A stretch of DNA of 32,024 bases, taken from the NCBI GenBank assembly GCA_910574285.1, contig CAJTAL010000050.1:1-32024 (forward strand), in the 5' to 3' direction. Below the pieces are notes generated by a model. It made no database searches and had not been told where the DNA came from. It saw only the letters and a program-made list of their open reading frames with translations. This document shows positions 8,116 to 17,506 of this stretch, in pieces; the stretch's first letter is position 1, and each line of letters starts with the position of its first letter. A program made the position numbers and the translations under genes. This DNA is from Lachnospiraceae bacterium (GTDB taxonomy: Bacteria; Bacillota; Clostridia; Lachnospirales; Lachnospiraceae).

Positions 8116-9393
8116 TTATTTCGACAATTTTCTACCGATTTCAAAACAGTCAAACGTAGCAAAATAATCAGCCGGGGTCTCTGCCCTCCGAATCAACTGC
8201 ACAGATCCGTCTTCTTTCAACAGGAGCTCTGCTGATTTTAATTTTCCGTTGTAATTATATCCCATCGCAAATCCATGAGCTCCTGTATCATGAATCACCA
8301 GCAGGTCTCCTATATCGATCTTCGGCAGCATACGGTCAATGGCAAATTTATCATTGTTCTCACACAGTGAACCTGCAACATCATATCGATGGTCACAGGG
8401 GTTCTTTTCCTTCCCCATTACCGTAATATGGTGATAAGCGCCGTACATCGCCGGGCGCATCAGGTTAACGGCGCAGGCGTCCACACCGATGTACTCTTTA
8501 TGTGTACTCTTTTGATGGATCGCTTTTGTCACCAGGCAGCCGTATGGCCCCATCATGAACCGCCCAAGCTCCGTATAGATCGCAACATCTCCCATACCCT
8601 CAGGCACCAGCACTTCTTCATAGACTCTGCGCACTCCATCGCCGATCATACGAATATCGTTCGGTTCCTGGTCCGGAGTATACGGAATCCCAATTCCGCC
8701 GGATAAATTAATAAACTCAATATGTACCCCCGTCTCCTTCTTAAGTCTCACCGCAACCTCAAATAAAACCTTCGCAAGCATCGGGTAATATTCATTCGTA
8801 ACCGTATTACTCGCAAGGAACGCATGTATGCCAAATTCTTTCGCGCCTTTTCCCTTCAGAATCTTGAATGCCTCAAACAGTTGCTCTGTTGTCATTCCAT
8901 ACTTCGCGTCCCCCGGATTATCCATAATATCATTACTGATCTTAAATAATCCGCCGGGATTATAACGGCAGCTAATTGTCTCAGGAATATATCCGATCGT
9001 CTTCTCCAGAAAATCAATGTGGGTAATATCATCCAGATTAATGATCGCCCCCAACTGATCCGCATAGGAATATTCCTCGGCCGGCGTATCATTCGATGAA
9101 AACATGATCTCTTCTCCTGTCGCTCCTATCGCTTCTGACAGCATAAGCTCTGTATAAGACGAACAGTCGCAGCCGCAGCCGTACTCCCTCAGAATATTAA
9201 TCAGGAATGGATTCGGCGTCGCCTTAACGGCAAAATATTCCTTATATCCTTTATTCCAGGAAAATGCTTCCTTCAATGCTTTTATATTCCTGCGGATTCC
9301 CTTCTCATCATAGAGATGAAACGGAGTCGGATATTCTTTTACAATCTCATCAAGCTGTTCTTTTGTCACAAATGTCTCTTTCTTCATCGTCAC
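8116..9393 (-). CDS. lysA: Diaminopimelate decarboxylase family enzyme
   Basis: A PLP-dependent decarboxylase of 425 residues. In the alanine-racemase-type barrel the PLP lysine is Lys57 in YFAVKATPNP and the glycine loop is NLSGGIGIPY. In the C-terminal barrel VDACAVNLMRPAMYGAYH, the active-site Cys in LCENND and HDTGAHGFAMGYNYNG are visible. These fit LysA, which makes lysine from meso-diaminopimelate. Related carboxynorspermidine or ornithine decarboxylases are less likely. The start at 9393 is a GTG that overlaps the upstream regulator stop as GTGA, five bases after AGGAG. An ATG at 9387 is the alternative. Coupling to a TrmB-type regulator is unusual for lysA. Confidence 0.82.
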   Translation of the reverse strand: MTMKKETFVTKEQLDEIVKEYPTPFHLYDEKGIRRNIKALKEAFSWNKGYKEYFAVKATPNPFLINILREYGCGCDCSSYTELMLSEAIGATGEEIMFSSNDTPAEEYSYADQLGAIINLDDITHIDFLEKTIGYIPETISCRYNPGGLFKISNDIMDNPGDAKYGMTTEQLFEAFKILKGKGAKEFGIHAFLASNTVTNEYYPMLAKVLFEVAVRLKKETGVHIEFINLSGGIGIPYTPDQEPNDIRMIGDGVRRVYEEVLVPEGMGDVAIYTELGRFMMGPYGCLVTKAIHQKSTHKEYIGVDACAVNLMRPAMYGAYHHITVMGKEKNPCDHRYDVAGSLCENNDKFAIDRMLPKIDIGDLLVIHDTGAHGFAMGYNYNGKLKSAELLLKEDGSVQLIRRAETPADYFATFDCFEIGRKLSK

Positions 9394-10100
9394 TGATTCT
9401 CCTCTCGCATTGATAGTAATTTGATCTCGTTAGAAAGCGCAGATTTATACAACTCTACAAAATTCTTCTGACCAGAATACAGACAGGTATTCTGGCTCCC
9501 TACTCCATATTCTCCTGTAAGGACATATCTGGAATCAGCGATTATACCTATCCGCATCTCCCGGTCCTCCCCTACGTATACCTTAGCCCTGACAAATGAT
9601 GTCGGCTGATCTGTTATAATCACCACTTTTTTATTCCTGTCCACCAATTCCTCCAGTTCACCGATAAAAAGCAGCAAATAATTCCTTGTTAAACTTATAT
9701 ATACTCTCTCCTCTACCTGATTCAGGATATTACGCACCTTGTCCAATATATGGGCCTCGCCCTCAATCGTAATGTACCCCTCCACATACGTCTTTTCCGA
9801 CGGTACATGCATGGCCAGCCATTTTTTGGACTCTTCGAGCTTACGGATCCGGTTCCTGCAGAATTCATTCAAAGGTACCGGGACATATTTGCGCGTATTG
9901 CCTTCTTCTACCAGATAAGCCGCCCCCTTCTCCGTCATATTCGCCAGAGAATTATATGCGTTAGACCTGGATATCCCCGTCTGTTTTGCCACTTCATATC
10001 CCGTCACTTTTCCTTCCGTAAGCAGACACTGATATATATTCGCTTCCTGACGCGTGAGATTGAACTCCATCAGGCGCTCTGTAAAAGATGTTTGTTCCAA
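9390..10100 (-). CDS. TrmB-family transcriptional regulator
   Basis: A DNA-binding regulator of 237 residues. An N-terminal winged helix has the TrmB pattern LTRQEANIYQCLL..GKVTGYEVAKQTGISRSNAYNSLANM, interrupted here only by an EG pair and quoted in part. A coiled stretch and a C-terminal ligand-binding-like region (YISLTRNYLLLFIGELEEL, IGIIADSRYVL) follow. I start at 10100 (TTG, LEQTSFTERLMEF), a few bases after GGGGGGAG. The longest frame starts at a GTG at 10154, but that lies inside the -10 element and cannot be translated. It overlaps lysA by four bases, so it probably controls lysA and itself. The ligand is unknown. Confidence 0.78.
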   Translation of the reverse strand: MEQTSFTERLMEFNLTRQEANIYQCLLTEGKVTGYEVAKQTGISRSNAYNSLANMTEKGAAYLVEEGNTRKYVPVPLNEFCRNRIRKLEESKKWLAMHVPSEKTYVEGYITIEGEAHILDKVRNILNQVEERVYISLTRNYLLLFIGELEELVDRNKKVVIITDQPTSFVRAKVYVGEDREMRIGIIADSRYVLTGEYGVGSQNTCLYSGQKNFVELYKSALSNEIKLLSMREENQ

Positions 10101-10133
10101 CTTCTCCCCCCGTTCTCTATCTGATCCTTTCCT

Positions 10134-10182
10134 AGTGGTTCTCACAAGGAACACTATAAGCCATTCGATAGCTTTCTGTCAA
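10134..10182 (-). promoter_or_regulatory. Strong promoter and possible operator of the trmB-lysA operon
   Basis: TTGACA (10182-10177), an 18-base spacer and TATAGT (10158-10153) form a near-consensus promoter. The start region carries an imperfect inverted repeat (10134-10155: AGTG-TTC ... GAA-CCACT on the minus strand, with one bulged base) over the expected transcription start. That is a suitable place for autorepression by the TrmB protein. The operator role is inference. Confidence 0.65.
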
Positions 10183-10212
10183 CATATTTCTAAAAATAAA
10201 TGTATGATTTCC

Positions 10213-10259
10213 AAAATAAAACTGCCGGGGAATAACCTTTTACACCATTTCCCGGCAGT
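10213..10259 (-). terminator. Terminator of pyk
   Basis: An inverted repeat (10221-10232 and 10248-10259, one mismatch) with a GC-rich CTGCCGGG stem is followed on the minus strand by TTTTATTTT. It is a clear intrinsic terminator 25 bases after the pyruvate kinase stop. Confidence 0.88.
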
Positions 10260-10284
10260 CTGCTATCCTGTATTACTATTAAAT

Positions 10285-11721
10285 TTACTCTATCACCGCA
10301 ATCCTCATAATATTACTTACGCCTCCGCGGTCCGAGATCACGTTCGTCGACGGTATCCCGGCAGTCAATACCACGATATCCCCGGATTCTGCCATCTGTT
10401 TTGCGCATACCAGGTCAATCGCACCATTGCAGACATCCTCCGTAGAATTCAACTGAATAGATTTCAGAGGTCTTACCCCCCAGTAAAGCTGCATCCTGCG
10501 AAGCGTCGCCTCATTCGGCGTCACACCGATGATATCCATACGCGGTTTGAACTTAGAAACGACTCTGGTCGTCACACCGGAAACAGAAGGAGTGATAATA
10601 CATTTCGCGCCAAGGTTGTATCCAGTCGTAACCGCCGCATGGCATAACGCGCTGGAGGTACTCTTCTGCCGCTGTTCTTCCGCCTTACGCATCATCAATT
10701 CATAATCCAGATGTTCTTCCGTATTCTCAATAATGTGCACCATCATCTGCAGCGCTTCAAGCGGATATTTACCGTTTGCCGTCTCACCGGAGAGCATCAC
10801 TGCATCGGTCCCGTCGTATACCGCATTGGCTACGTCGGTTACTTCCGCTCTGGTCGGACGCGGATTGCGCATCATAGAATCCAACATCTGTGTAGCCGTG
10901 ATAACCGGTTTATAATTGGCGTTGCACTTCTGGATAATCATCTTCTGCAAATACGGAACTTCCTCCGCCGGAATCTCCACGCCCAGATCACCGCGGGCTA
11001 TCATGATGCCGTCCGCGCAGCGGATAATCTCGTCAATATTCTTGATTCCTTCCGCATTCTCAATCTTCGCGATGATCGGGATATTCGGAGCCTGGCACTC
11101 CTTAAGAAATGCCCGGATCTCGAAGATACATTCAGCATTACGCACAAAAGACGCCGCAATATAATCGATATTCTGCTGCGCGCCAAACAGGATATCTTCT
11201 CTGTCTTTTTCCGTGATGGCCGGAAGCCTGACCGGCACATTCGGTACATTCACGCCTTTTCGTTCGCCCAGATCGCCGCCATTAACGACGGTACAGATAA
11301 TCTCCTTCTCCTTCTTTGATTTCACTTGCAGACCGATCAGGCCGTCGTCGATCAGGATCGTACTGCCAACCTGTACGTCGTCCACAAGTCCTTCATATGT
11401 AATGGAGACTCTATCCGCGTCTCCGGTAATCTCTTCTGTCGTGAGGGTAAATACTTCGCCAGCCCTGAGCGTAACCTTCTTCCCGTCTTTCAATACACCT
11501 GTACGAATCTCAGGACCCTTAGTATCCAAAAGGATAGCGATGGGTTTTCCTTCCTCATCACGCACCTTCTTTAACTTATCCATCCGTGCTTTCTGTTCTT
11601 CATGCGTTCCATGTGAAAAATTGAATCTGGCGACATCCATACCTTTACGAACCAGACTCCTCATAACTTCTTCGTCGTCGGTCGTCGGTCCAAGCGTACA
11701 TATAATCTTTGTCTTCTTCAT
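10285..11721 (-). CDS. pyk: Pyruvate kinase
   Basis: Glycolytic enzyme converting phosphoenolpyruvate and ADP to pyruvate and ATP. At 478 residues it is the classical form without the extra C-terminal PEP-utiliser-like domain found in many Bacilli (about 585 residues). Visible signatures are CTLGPTTDDEEV at the N-terminus, ARFNFSHG, the active-site stretch IPIIAKIENAEGIKNIDEII with the catalytic lysine, IMIARGDLGVE and ITATQMLDSM. The C-terminal domain has TPSVSGVTTRVVSKFKP, a probable effector-binding region. GGGGG lies about 11 bases before the ATG. It follows the rhomboid-like gene by 38 bases with no obvious promoter between, so the two may be cotranscribed. Confidence 0.96.
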   Translation of the reverse strand: MKKTKIICTLGPTTDDEEVMRSLVRKGMDVARFNFSHGTHEEQKARMDKLKKVRDEEGKPIAILLDTKGPEIRTGVLKDGKKVTLRAGEVFTLTTEEITGDADRVSITYEGLVDDVQVGSTILIDDGLIGLQVKSKKEKEIICTVVNGGDLGERKGVNVPNVPVRLPAITEKDREDILFGAQQNIDYIAASFVRNAECIFEIRAFLKECQAPNIPIIAKIENAEGIKNIDEIIRCADGIMIARGDLGVEIPAEEVPYLQKMIIQKCNANYKPVITATQMLDSMMRNPRPTRAEVTDVANAVYDGTDAVMLSGETANGKYPLEALQMMVHIIENTEEHLDYELMMRKAEEQRQKSTSSALCHAAVTTGYNLGAKCIITPSVSGVTTRVVSKFKPRMDIIGVTPNEATLRRMQLYWGVRPLKSIQLNSTEDVCNGAIDLVCAKQMAESGDIVVLTAGIPSTNVISDRGGVSNIMRIAVIE

Positions 11722-11759
11722 CCTCTTTTCATCCCCCTGTTCTTTTTAGTTATGCACTC

Positions 11760-12632
11760 TTATTTTACATGTGTATGTGTGAACAGATGATCCTGACAGT
11801 ATTCATAATTGCCGTTACATTTCGAGCAATATCTGAACTCCAGATTCGGATCATCTAATTCAGTCCTTCTACAGACGGCGCACATGTGTCTCGCACCGTT
11901 CGCGTGCATCTGAACCGGTCTCTGCGCCCTGCGTATCTTCTGCTTAAATTCCCTCTTTCTCTTTATCTGTGCCGGCGTATAAGGCTGCATATTCCTGGAA
12001 CCCAGGAAAAATATCAGGAAATTCAGAATCGATATCACCGCCTCCACCGCGTTCGCTTTATAATAATTCCCCATCAGGCCTCCTCCGTAAGCCGGCAGGA
12101 ACGCCTGTATCACCGGATAGATAAAGTATATCCCGTCCAGTATCGCCAAATATTTGACCTTGATAGGAAAGACCATAAACAATAAGAACTGCACTTCCGG
12201 ATACAATGCCGCAAACGCAAAAAACAACGACATATTCAGATACCAGACCGACATCGGAAGCGAAAGGCCCGTAACGGCGTACACCAGAAGCGCCGCTATC
12301 ACATGAAACAGCATCCCCGAAAAGAAATACAGATTGAATCGAAACGCCCCCCATGCCCTCTCTAGCTGCTGACCGATCATATAATACAGATGCAGCATAA
12401 AGATAATAAAAATCAGATTATCAGAAGGCGGCTGGATAATAAAAGTAAAGACCCTCCAGACCTGCCCATGAAGGATCGCGGCCGCGTCCAGGCACAGAAA
12501 CTGATAATAGAATCCCCTGTTTACCAGATTCAGCATGAATCCTACCGCATACAATATAATAATATAATACATGAGGTTAGGTATGGCATACCTTCCAAAT
12601 CTTCTCTCCAGTTTTGACAACCAGTTATCCAT
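11760..12632 (-). CDS. Rhomboid-like membrane protein with zinc-ribbon tail
   Basis: A 290-residue membrane protein with about six hydrophobic segments between residues 18 and 215, arranged as in the rhomboid fold (HGQVWRVFTFIIQP and QLERAWGAFRFNLYFFSG resemble the L1 loop and TM2-TM3 signatures). The catalytic GxSG serine motif is not present: the equivalent stretch reads NMSLFFAFAALYPE. The usual histidine in the last helix is also not evident, so it is probably an inactive rhomboid-like protein. The tail has CAVC ... YCSKC ... YCQDH, a probable zinc ribbon facing the cytoplasm. The start follows AAGGAGG. Role unknown; it sits directly upstream of pyk. Confidence 0.7.
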   Translation of the reverse strand: MDNWLSKLERRFGRYAIPNLMYYIIILYAVGFMLNLVNRGFYYQFLCLDAAAILHGQVWRVFTFIIQPPSDNLIFIIFMLHLYYMIGQQLERAWGAFRFNLYFFSGMLFHVIAALLVYAVTGLSLPMSVWYLNMSLFFAFAALYPEVQFLLFMVFPIKVKYLAILDGIYFIYPVIQAFLPAYGGGLMGNYYKANAVEAVISILNFLIFFLGSRNMQPYTPAQIKRKREFKQKIRRAQRPVQMHANGARHMCAVCRRTELDDPNLEFRYCSKCNGNYEYCQDHLFTHTHVK

Positions 12633-12665
12633 GATAACCTCCTTACTTCCTATTTCACACTGAAC

Positions 12666-12674
12666 ATTATAACA
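12666..12674 (-). promoter_or_regulatory. Extended -10 promoter of the rhomboid-like gene
   Basis: TGTTATAAT (extended -10) lies 34 bases upstream of the ATG at 12632. No good -35 is at 16-18 bases, which is usual for extended -10 promoters. The remaining 12675-12833 stretch is AT-rich and holds no gene I can see. Confidence 0.5.
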
Positions 12675-12833
12675 GTATAAACGCCCAATGAGTTCAAATT
12701 TTAAATATTTAACCGCCGATATCTATAATTTAGCATTGTATTAACACTGTAGTAATTCTACCGTTTTACGCCTTGTTTGTCAATTCTGCCATGGAACTTT
12801 ACAACTTTTTAATATTTCTGGTAGATTTCTTAA

Positions 12834-12862
12834 TTGTTATTTTCAATTTTTTGTCGTATAAT
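12834..12862 (+). promoter_or_regulatory. Promoter of the activase gene
   Basis: TTGTTA (12834-12839), a 17-base spacer and a perfect TATAAT (12857-12862) precede the 1417-residue activase by about 84 bases. Confidence 0.7.
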
Positions 12863-12945
12863 GTTACAGGCTGTAAAAGATCGTTCTCTGGTATATATTA
12901 TCATAGGACAGATCATAGATTCGGCCGCAAAGGAGTTGTTATGAT

Positions 12946-15900
12946 ATGAGTAAAACCGAGTTATACACACTGGGTATCGACATCGGATCAACCACTGTAA
13001 AAATCGCAATACTCGACCAGAATAACGATGTCGCTTTTTCAGACTATGAAAGACATTATGCCAATATTCAGGAAACCCTGTCCGATCTTCTGGGACGGGC
13101 AATTTATAAATTAGGAGAACTCCGTGTCTCTCCGGTCATCACGGGTTCCGGCGGACTGACTCTTGCAAAGCACCTGGAAGTTCCGTTCGTTCAGGAAGTC
13201 GTAGCCGTATCCACTGCTCTGCAGGATTACGCTCCTCAGACAGACGTGGCGATTGAGTTAGGAGGAGAAGACGCTAAAATCATTTACTTCGAAGGCGGAA
13301 ATGTTGAGCAGCGCATGAACGGCGTCTGTGCCGGAGGTACCGGCTCTTTCATCGACCAGATGGCGTCCCTTCTCCAGACAGACGCTTCCGGCCTGAATGA
13401 ATATGCCCGGAATTATCAGTCTCTTTACTCCATCGCCGCCAGATGCGGTGTATTTGCAAAATCTGATATCCAGCCGCTGATCAATGACGGCGCGTCCAAA
13501 GAAGATCTCGCCGCCTCCATTTTCCAGGCGGTCGTAAACCAGACCATCAGCGGCCTTGCCTGCGGGAAACCCATCCGCGGACATGTCGCGTTCTTAGGCG
13601 GTCCGCTTCATTTCTTGTCCGAATTAAAAGAAGCCTTTATCCGTACTTTAAAACTGGACGACAGCCACACGATCGCACCTACTCACTCTCATTTATTTGC
13701 GGCAATCGGTTCCGCGTTAAATTCTAAGAAAGATAAGGCAGTATCTCTGCGCGAAACGCAGACCCGCCTGGACAGCCGCATTAAGATGGACTTTGAAGTC
13801 GATCGTATGGAACCCCTGTTTCAATTGGAAGCCGAGTTCCATGCATTCGAAAAACGCCACTTAAGGCATCAGGTCCCGGTCAAAGACCTGGCAACCTATA
13901 AGGGAAAAGCTTTTCTCGGCATCGACGCCGGTTCCACCACGACGAAAGCCGCTCTGGTAGGAGAAGACGGAACCCTCCTGTATTCCTTCTACCATAATAA
14001 TGAGGGAGACCCTCTCGGAACTACCATCAGCGCGATCAAAGACATTTATGATAAACTGCCGGAGGACGTACAGATCGTACACTCTTGTTCTACGGGGTAC
14101 GGGGAAGCTCTGATTAAGTCCGCGCTCCTTCTGGACGAAGGAGAAGTCGAGACTGTCTCCCACTATTACGCCGCCTCCTTCTTCGAGCCGGATGTGGACT
14201 GTATTCTGGACATCGGCGGACAGGATATGAAATGCATTAAGATCAAGAACCAGACCGTTGATAATGTGCTTCTGAACGAAGCATGTTCTTCAGGCTGCGG
14301 TTCTTTCATAGAGACCTTTGCCAGATCTCTGAATTATTCCGTGGAAGATTTTGCCCATGAAGCCTTATTTGCCCGCAATCCAATCGACCTTGGCACACGT
14401 TGTACCGTTTTCATGAATTCAAAGGTAAAACAGGCGCAGAAAGAAGGCGCGGAGGTTGCGGATATCTCTGCAGGACTCGCCTATTCCGTCATTAAGAACG
14501 CTCTGTTCAAGGTAATCAAAGTATCCAGCGCTTCCGAACTTGGCAGCCATATCGTCGTACAAGGGGGTACTTTCTATAATAATGCCGTTCTTCGCAGCTT
14601 TGAGAAAATCGCAGGCTGTGAAGCGATCCGGCCGGATATCGCGGGTATTATGGGCGCTTTCGGCGCCGCTCTTATCGCACGCGAGCGTTATGTGGACTGT
14701 GAAAGCACAACCATGCTCTCTATTGAAGACATTGAGGCATTAGAATATTCCACTGCTATGGCAAAATGCAAGGGGTGTACCAACAACTGCCGTCTGACGA
14801 TCAACCACTTCAGCGGCGGCCGTAAATTCATCACCGGAAACCGGTGTGAACGCGGTCTTGGAAAAGAGAAATCTTCCAATCATCTTCCGAATTTATTTGA
14901 ATACAAGTTCCGGAGGTATTTTGACTATACGCCGCTTGCCGAATCAGAAGCTTCCCGGGGAACCATCGGCATTCCCCGGGTATTGAATATGTATGAGAAT
15001 TACCCGTTCTGGTTTACTTTCTTCCATACTTTGGGATTTCGCGTGGTACTCTCTCCTGCTTCCACCAGGAAGATCTATGAACTGGGAATTGAGTCGATTC
15101 CAAGCGAATCGGAATGCTATCCTGCGAAACTTGCCCACGGCCATGTACAATGGCTGATCAACCAGGGCATACAACGGATCTTCTATCCAAGCATCCCTTA
15201 TGAGCGGAATGAATTTAAAGAGGCCAACAACCATTACAACTGTCCGATTGTCACCTCTTATCCGGAAAATATTAAGAACAATATTGACGCCATCGTAAAC
15301 GAAGAAGTAGATTTCATCCATCCCTTCCTCTCGTTAGAAAGTGAAGAGACTATTTCCTACCGTCTGGTGGAGGAATTGTCCGAGAAATACTCCGTTCCAG
15401 CGTCCGAGATCCTCTCTGCCGTACATACCGCATGGGAAGAACTTACCGCGTGCCGGAACGATATCCGCCGAAAGGGAGAAGAGACGCTTGCATACCTGAA
15501 AGAAACCGGTAACCGGGGCATCGTCCTTGCCGGACGCCCCTACCACATTGATCCGGAGGTAAACCATGGAATCCCGGAATTGATCAATTCCTACAATATC
15601 GCGGTACTTACGGAAGATTCCATCTCCCACCTGCTTCCGGCGGAGCATCCGCTGAACGTCATGGATCAATGGATGTACCATTCACGCCTGTATGCGGCGG
15701 CGAACTATGTAAAAACCACAGACAATCTGGATCTGATCCAGTTGAATTCCTTCGGCTGCGGACTGGATGCCGTTACCACCGACCAGGTGGCCTCCATCCT
15801 CAATGATTCTGACAAGATCTATACTTCCCTTAAGATCGACGAAGTCAATAACTTAGGGGCTGCCAGAATCCGTGTCCGTTCCCTCCTTGCGGCGATTCGT

Positions 15901-17199
15901 GTCCGCGAGAAGAGAAATGAAAAAAGGACGATCCGTCCTGCCTCCATTGAAAAGGTTCCGTTTACCAAAGAAATGCGTAAGGATTACACGATACTCTGCC
16001 CGCAGATGTCTCCTATCCACTTTAGTCTGTTAGAAGCCGCTTTTCAAGCTTCCGGCTACCGGATTGAAGTCCTGCCGAATGATAACAAACAGGCCGTCGA
16101 CGTAGGCCTGAAATACGTCAACAACGACGCCTGCTATCCTTCCCTGATTGTTGTAGGACAGATCATGGACGCTATCTTATCAGGGAGATACGACACGAAC
16201 AAGATTGCCGTTATCATCTCCCAGACAGGCGGAGGCTGCCGTGCTTCCAACTATATAGGTTTTATCCGCCGGGCGTTAAAAAAAGCCGGCTATGAACATA
16301 TTCCGGTTATCTCGCTGAATTTAAGCGGATTAGAAGCGAATCCCGGTTTTAAACTCAGCCTGGATCTGGTATTCCGCGGTCTCTATGCTATCGTATTCGG
16401 GGATATCTTTATGAAATGCGTCTACCGTCTGCGTCCCTATGAGTCAGTCCCGGGATCTGCCGACGCTATGCACGAGAAATGGAAGGAAATCTGCAGGGAT
16501 TTCTTATCACAGAAACATCCCTCCAGACGCCGTTTCAGCCGGTTATGCAGAGAGATTATTGAAGATTTTGATCAGAATATCGAACTGTCGGACGTAAAAA
16601 AACCCCGCGTAGGAGTAGTCGGCGAGATTCTGGTAAAGTTCCTGCCCGCGGCAAACAACTATCTTGTGGAATTGCTGGAAAACGAAGGCGCAGAAGCCGT
16701 CGTTCCGGACCTGCTGGATTTCCTTCTTTACTGTTTCTATAACCAGAATTTTAAGGTATCACACCTTGGAATGAAGAAATCCAAAGCCACGATAGGCAAT
16801 CTCGGAATCAAGGCTCTGGAATGGTTCCGTGCCCCGGCTTCCAGGGCATTTCGCGACAGCAGACACTTTGATCCTCCGGCAGATATCCGCACCCTGGGTA
16901 AGATGGCCTCCGAGATCGTATCACTAGGCAACCAGACCGGCGAAGGATGGTTCCTGACCGGCGAGATGCTGGAACTGATACATAACGGCGCGCCGAATAT
17001 CGTATGTACCCAGCCATTCGCCTGCCTTCCGAATCACGTGGTTGGCAAAGGCGTTATCAAAGAGCTTCGGCGGCGGCATCCGGAATCGAACATCGTAGCG
17101 ATCGACTTCGACCCCGGAGCCAGTGAAGTGAACCAACTGAACCGCATCAAGCTGATGCTGTCAACCGCGAATAAGAATTTGAATACTTCGCGGGAATGA
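12946..17199 (+). CDS. Two-headed acyl-CoA dehydratase activase-related protein
   Basis: A 1417-residue cytoplasmic protein with two ASKHA ATPase domains in tandem: [13 protein letters not shown] at residue 9 and [13 protein letters not shown] near 324. Each keeps both cysteines that hold the [4Fe-4S] cluster in 2-hydroxyglutaryl-CoA dehydratase activators: Cys128 (CAGGTGSF) and Cys167 in the first, Cys447 (CSSGCGSF) and Cys486 in the second. A DUF2229 region follows with KCKGCTNNC near 607 and [10 protein letters not shown]-terminal half, from about residue 850, resembles the dehydratase D-subunit (HgdB-like). Known activators drive ATP-dependent electron transfer to dehydratases. No dehydratase or CoA-transferase gene is nearby, so this fused orphan has no assigned substrate. 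AAAGGAG lies 10 bases before the ATG. Confidence 0.88.
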   Translation: MSKTELYTLGIDIGSTTVKIAILDQNNDVAFSDYERHYANIQETLSDLLGRAIYKLGELRVSPVITGSGGLTLAKHLEVPFVQEVVAVSTALQDYAPQTDVAIELGGEDAKIIYFEGGNVEQRMNGVCAGGTGSFIDQMASLLQTDASGLNEYARNYQSLYSIAARCGVFAKSDIQPLINDGASKEDLAASIFQAVVNQTISGLACGKPIRGHVAFLGGPLHFLSELKEAFIRTLKLDDSHTIAPTHSHLFAAIGSALNSKKDKAVSLRETQTRLDSRIKMDFEVDRMEPLFQLEAEFHAFEKRHLRHQVPVKDLATYKGKAFLGIDAGSTTTKAALVGEDGTLLYSFYHNNEGDPLGTTISAIKDIYDKLPEDVQIVHSCSTGYGEALIKSALLLDEGEVETVSHYYAASFFEPDVDCILDIGGQDMKCIKIKNQTVDNVLLNEACSSGCGSFIETFARSLNYSVEDFAHEALFARNPIDLGTRCTVFMNSKVKQAQKEGAEVADISAGLAYSVIKNALFKVIKVSSASELGSHIVVQGGTFYNNAVLRSFEKIAGCEAIRPDIAGIMGAFGAALIARERYVDCESTTMLSIEDIEALEYSTAMAKCKGCTNNCRLTINHFSGGRKFITGNRCERGLGKEKSSNHLPNLFEYKFRRYFDYTPLAESEASRGTIGIPRVLNMYENYPFWFTFFHTLGFRVVLSPASTRKIYELGIESIPSESECYPAKLAHGHVQWLINQGIQRIFYPSIPYERNEFKEANNHYNCPIVTSYPENIKNNIDAIVNEEVDFIHPFLSLESEETISYRLVEELSEKYSVPASEILSAVHTAWEELTACRNDIRRKGEETLAYLKETGNRGIVLAGRPYHIDPEVNHGIPELINSYNIAVLTEDSISHLLPAEHPLNVMDQWMYHSRLYAAANYVKTTDNLDLIQLNSFGCGLDAVTTDQVASILNDSDKIYTSLKIDEVNNLGAARIRVRSLLAAIRVREKRNEKRTIRPASIEKVPFTKEMRKDYTILCPQMSPIHFSLLEAAFQASGYRIEVLPNDNKQAVDVGLKYVNNDACYPSLIVVGQIMDAILSGRYDTNKIAVIISQTGGGCRASNYIGFIRRALKKAGYEHIPVISLNLSGLEANPGFKLSLDLVFRGLYAIVFGDIFMKCVYRLRPYESVPGSADAMHEKWKEICRDFLSQKHPSRRRFSRLCREIIEDFDQNIELSDVKKPRVGVVGEILVKFLPAANNYLVELLENEGAEAVVPDLLDFLLYCFYNQNFKVSHLGMKKSKATIGNLGIKALEWFRAPASRAFRDSRHFDPPADIRTLGKMASEIVSLGNQTGEGWFLTGEMLELIHNGAPNIVCTQPFACLPNHVVGKGVIKELRRRHPESNIVAIDFDPGASEVNQLNRIKLMLSTANKNLNTSRE

Positions 17200-17211
17200 T
17201 ACCCTGCTCAA

Positions 17212-17255
17212 AAGGGGCTTTTGTCAGAACCATTACATTCTGCCAAAAGCCCCTT
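17212..17255. terminator. Bidirectional terminator between the activase and trmD
   Basis: An 18-base inverted repeat (17212-17229 and 17238-17255, one mismatch) with a GGGGCTTTTG stem separates two convergent genes. On the minus strand TTTTG follows directly. On the plus strand a T-run comes about ten bases later. Confidence 0.8.
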
Positions 17256-17307
17256 AATTATAACTTTTTGTTCTGACACTTAATCCCCCATCCGGCTATC
17301 CCTTTTC

Positions 17308-17506
17308 GCTGTCTTCCTCTCCCGTTCCGCTGTCTCTCTCTCCTTCTCCGCTGTCTCTCGTTCTCGTTCCGCTGTCTCTCTACCGCTCCGCTGTTTCTCG
17401 TTCTCGTTCCGTTTTTTCTCTCTCCGCTATCTCTCGTTCCGCTGTCTCTCTCTCCCTTTCCGCTGTCTCTCTCTCCCTTTCCGCTGTCTCCCTCTCCCTC
17501 TCCGAA
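17308..17506 (-). repeat. GA-rich 21-base minisatellite at the 3' end of trmD
   Basis: On the minus strand a degenerate unit, GAGACAGCGGAAAGGGAGAGA (21 bases), is repeated about nine times. In its best-preserved part (17440-17505) three units are in register and encode ERERETA heptads. Near 17420 and beyond, units vary by small insertions and deletions, one of which brings in the TAG stop at 17380. Further copies (GACAGCGGAACGAGAACGA and similar) run on to about 17308, outside the coding frame. Slippage or recombination between copies could lengthen or shorten the encoded tail. Confidence 0.85.

Noticed and set aside
10101-10154. Longer N-terminus for the TrmB regulator starting at 10154
   Set aside because: The GTG lies inside the TATAGT -10 element, upstream of the transcription start, so it cannot be translated from this promoter.
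17212-17255. Inverted repeat as a mobile-element end
   Set aside because: It lies between two convergent genes and has a GC-rich stem with T-rich flank, so a bidirectional terminator explains it.
17308-17506. CRISPR array
   Set aside because: The units are contiguous and degenerate with no unique spacers, and they are partly coding. This is a minisatellite.
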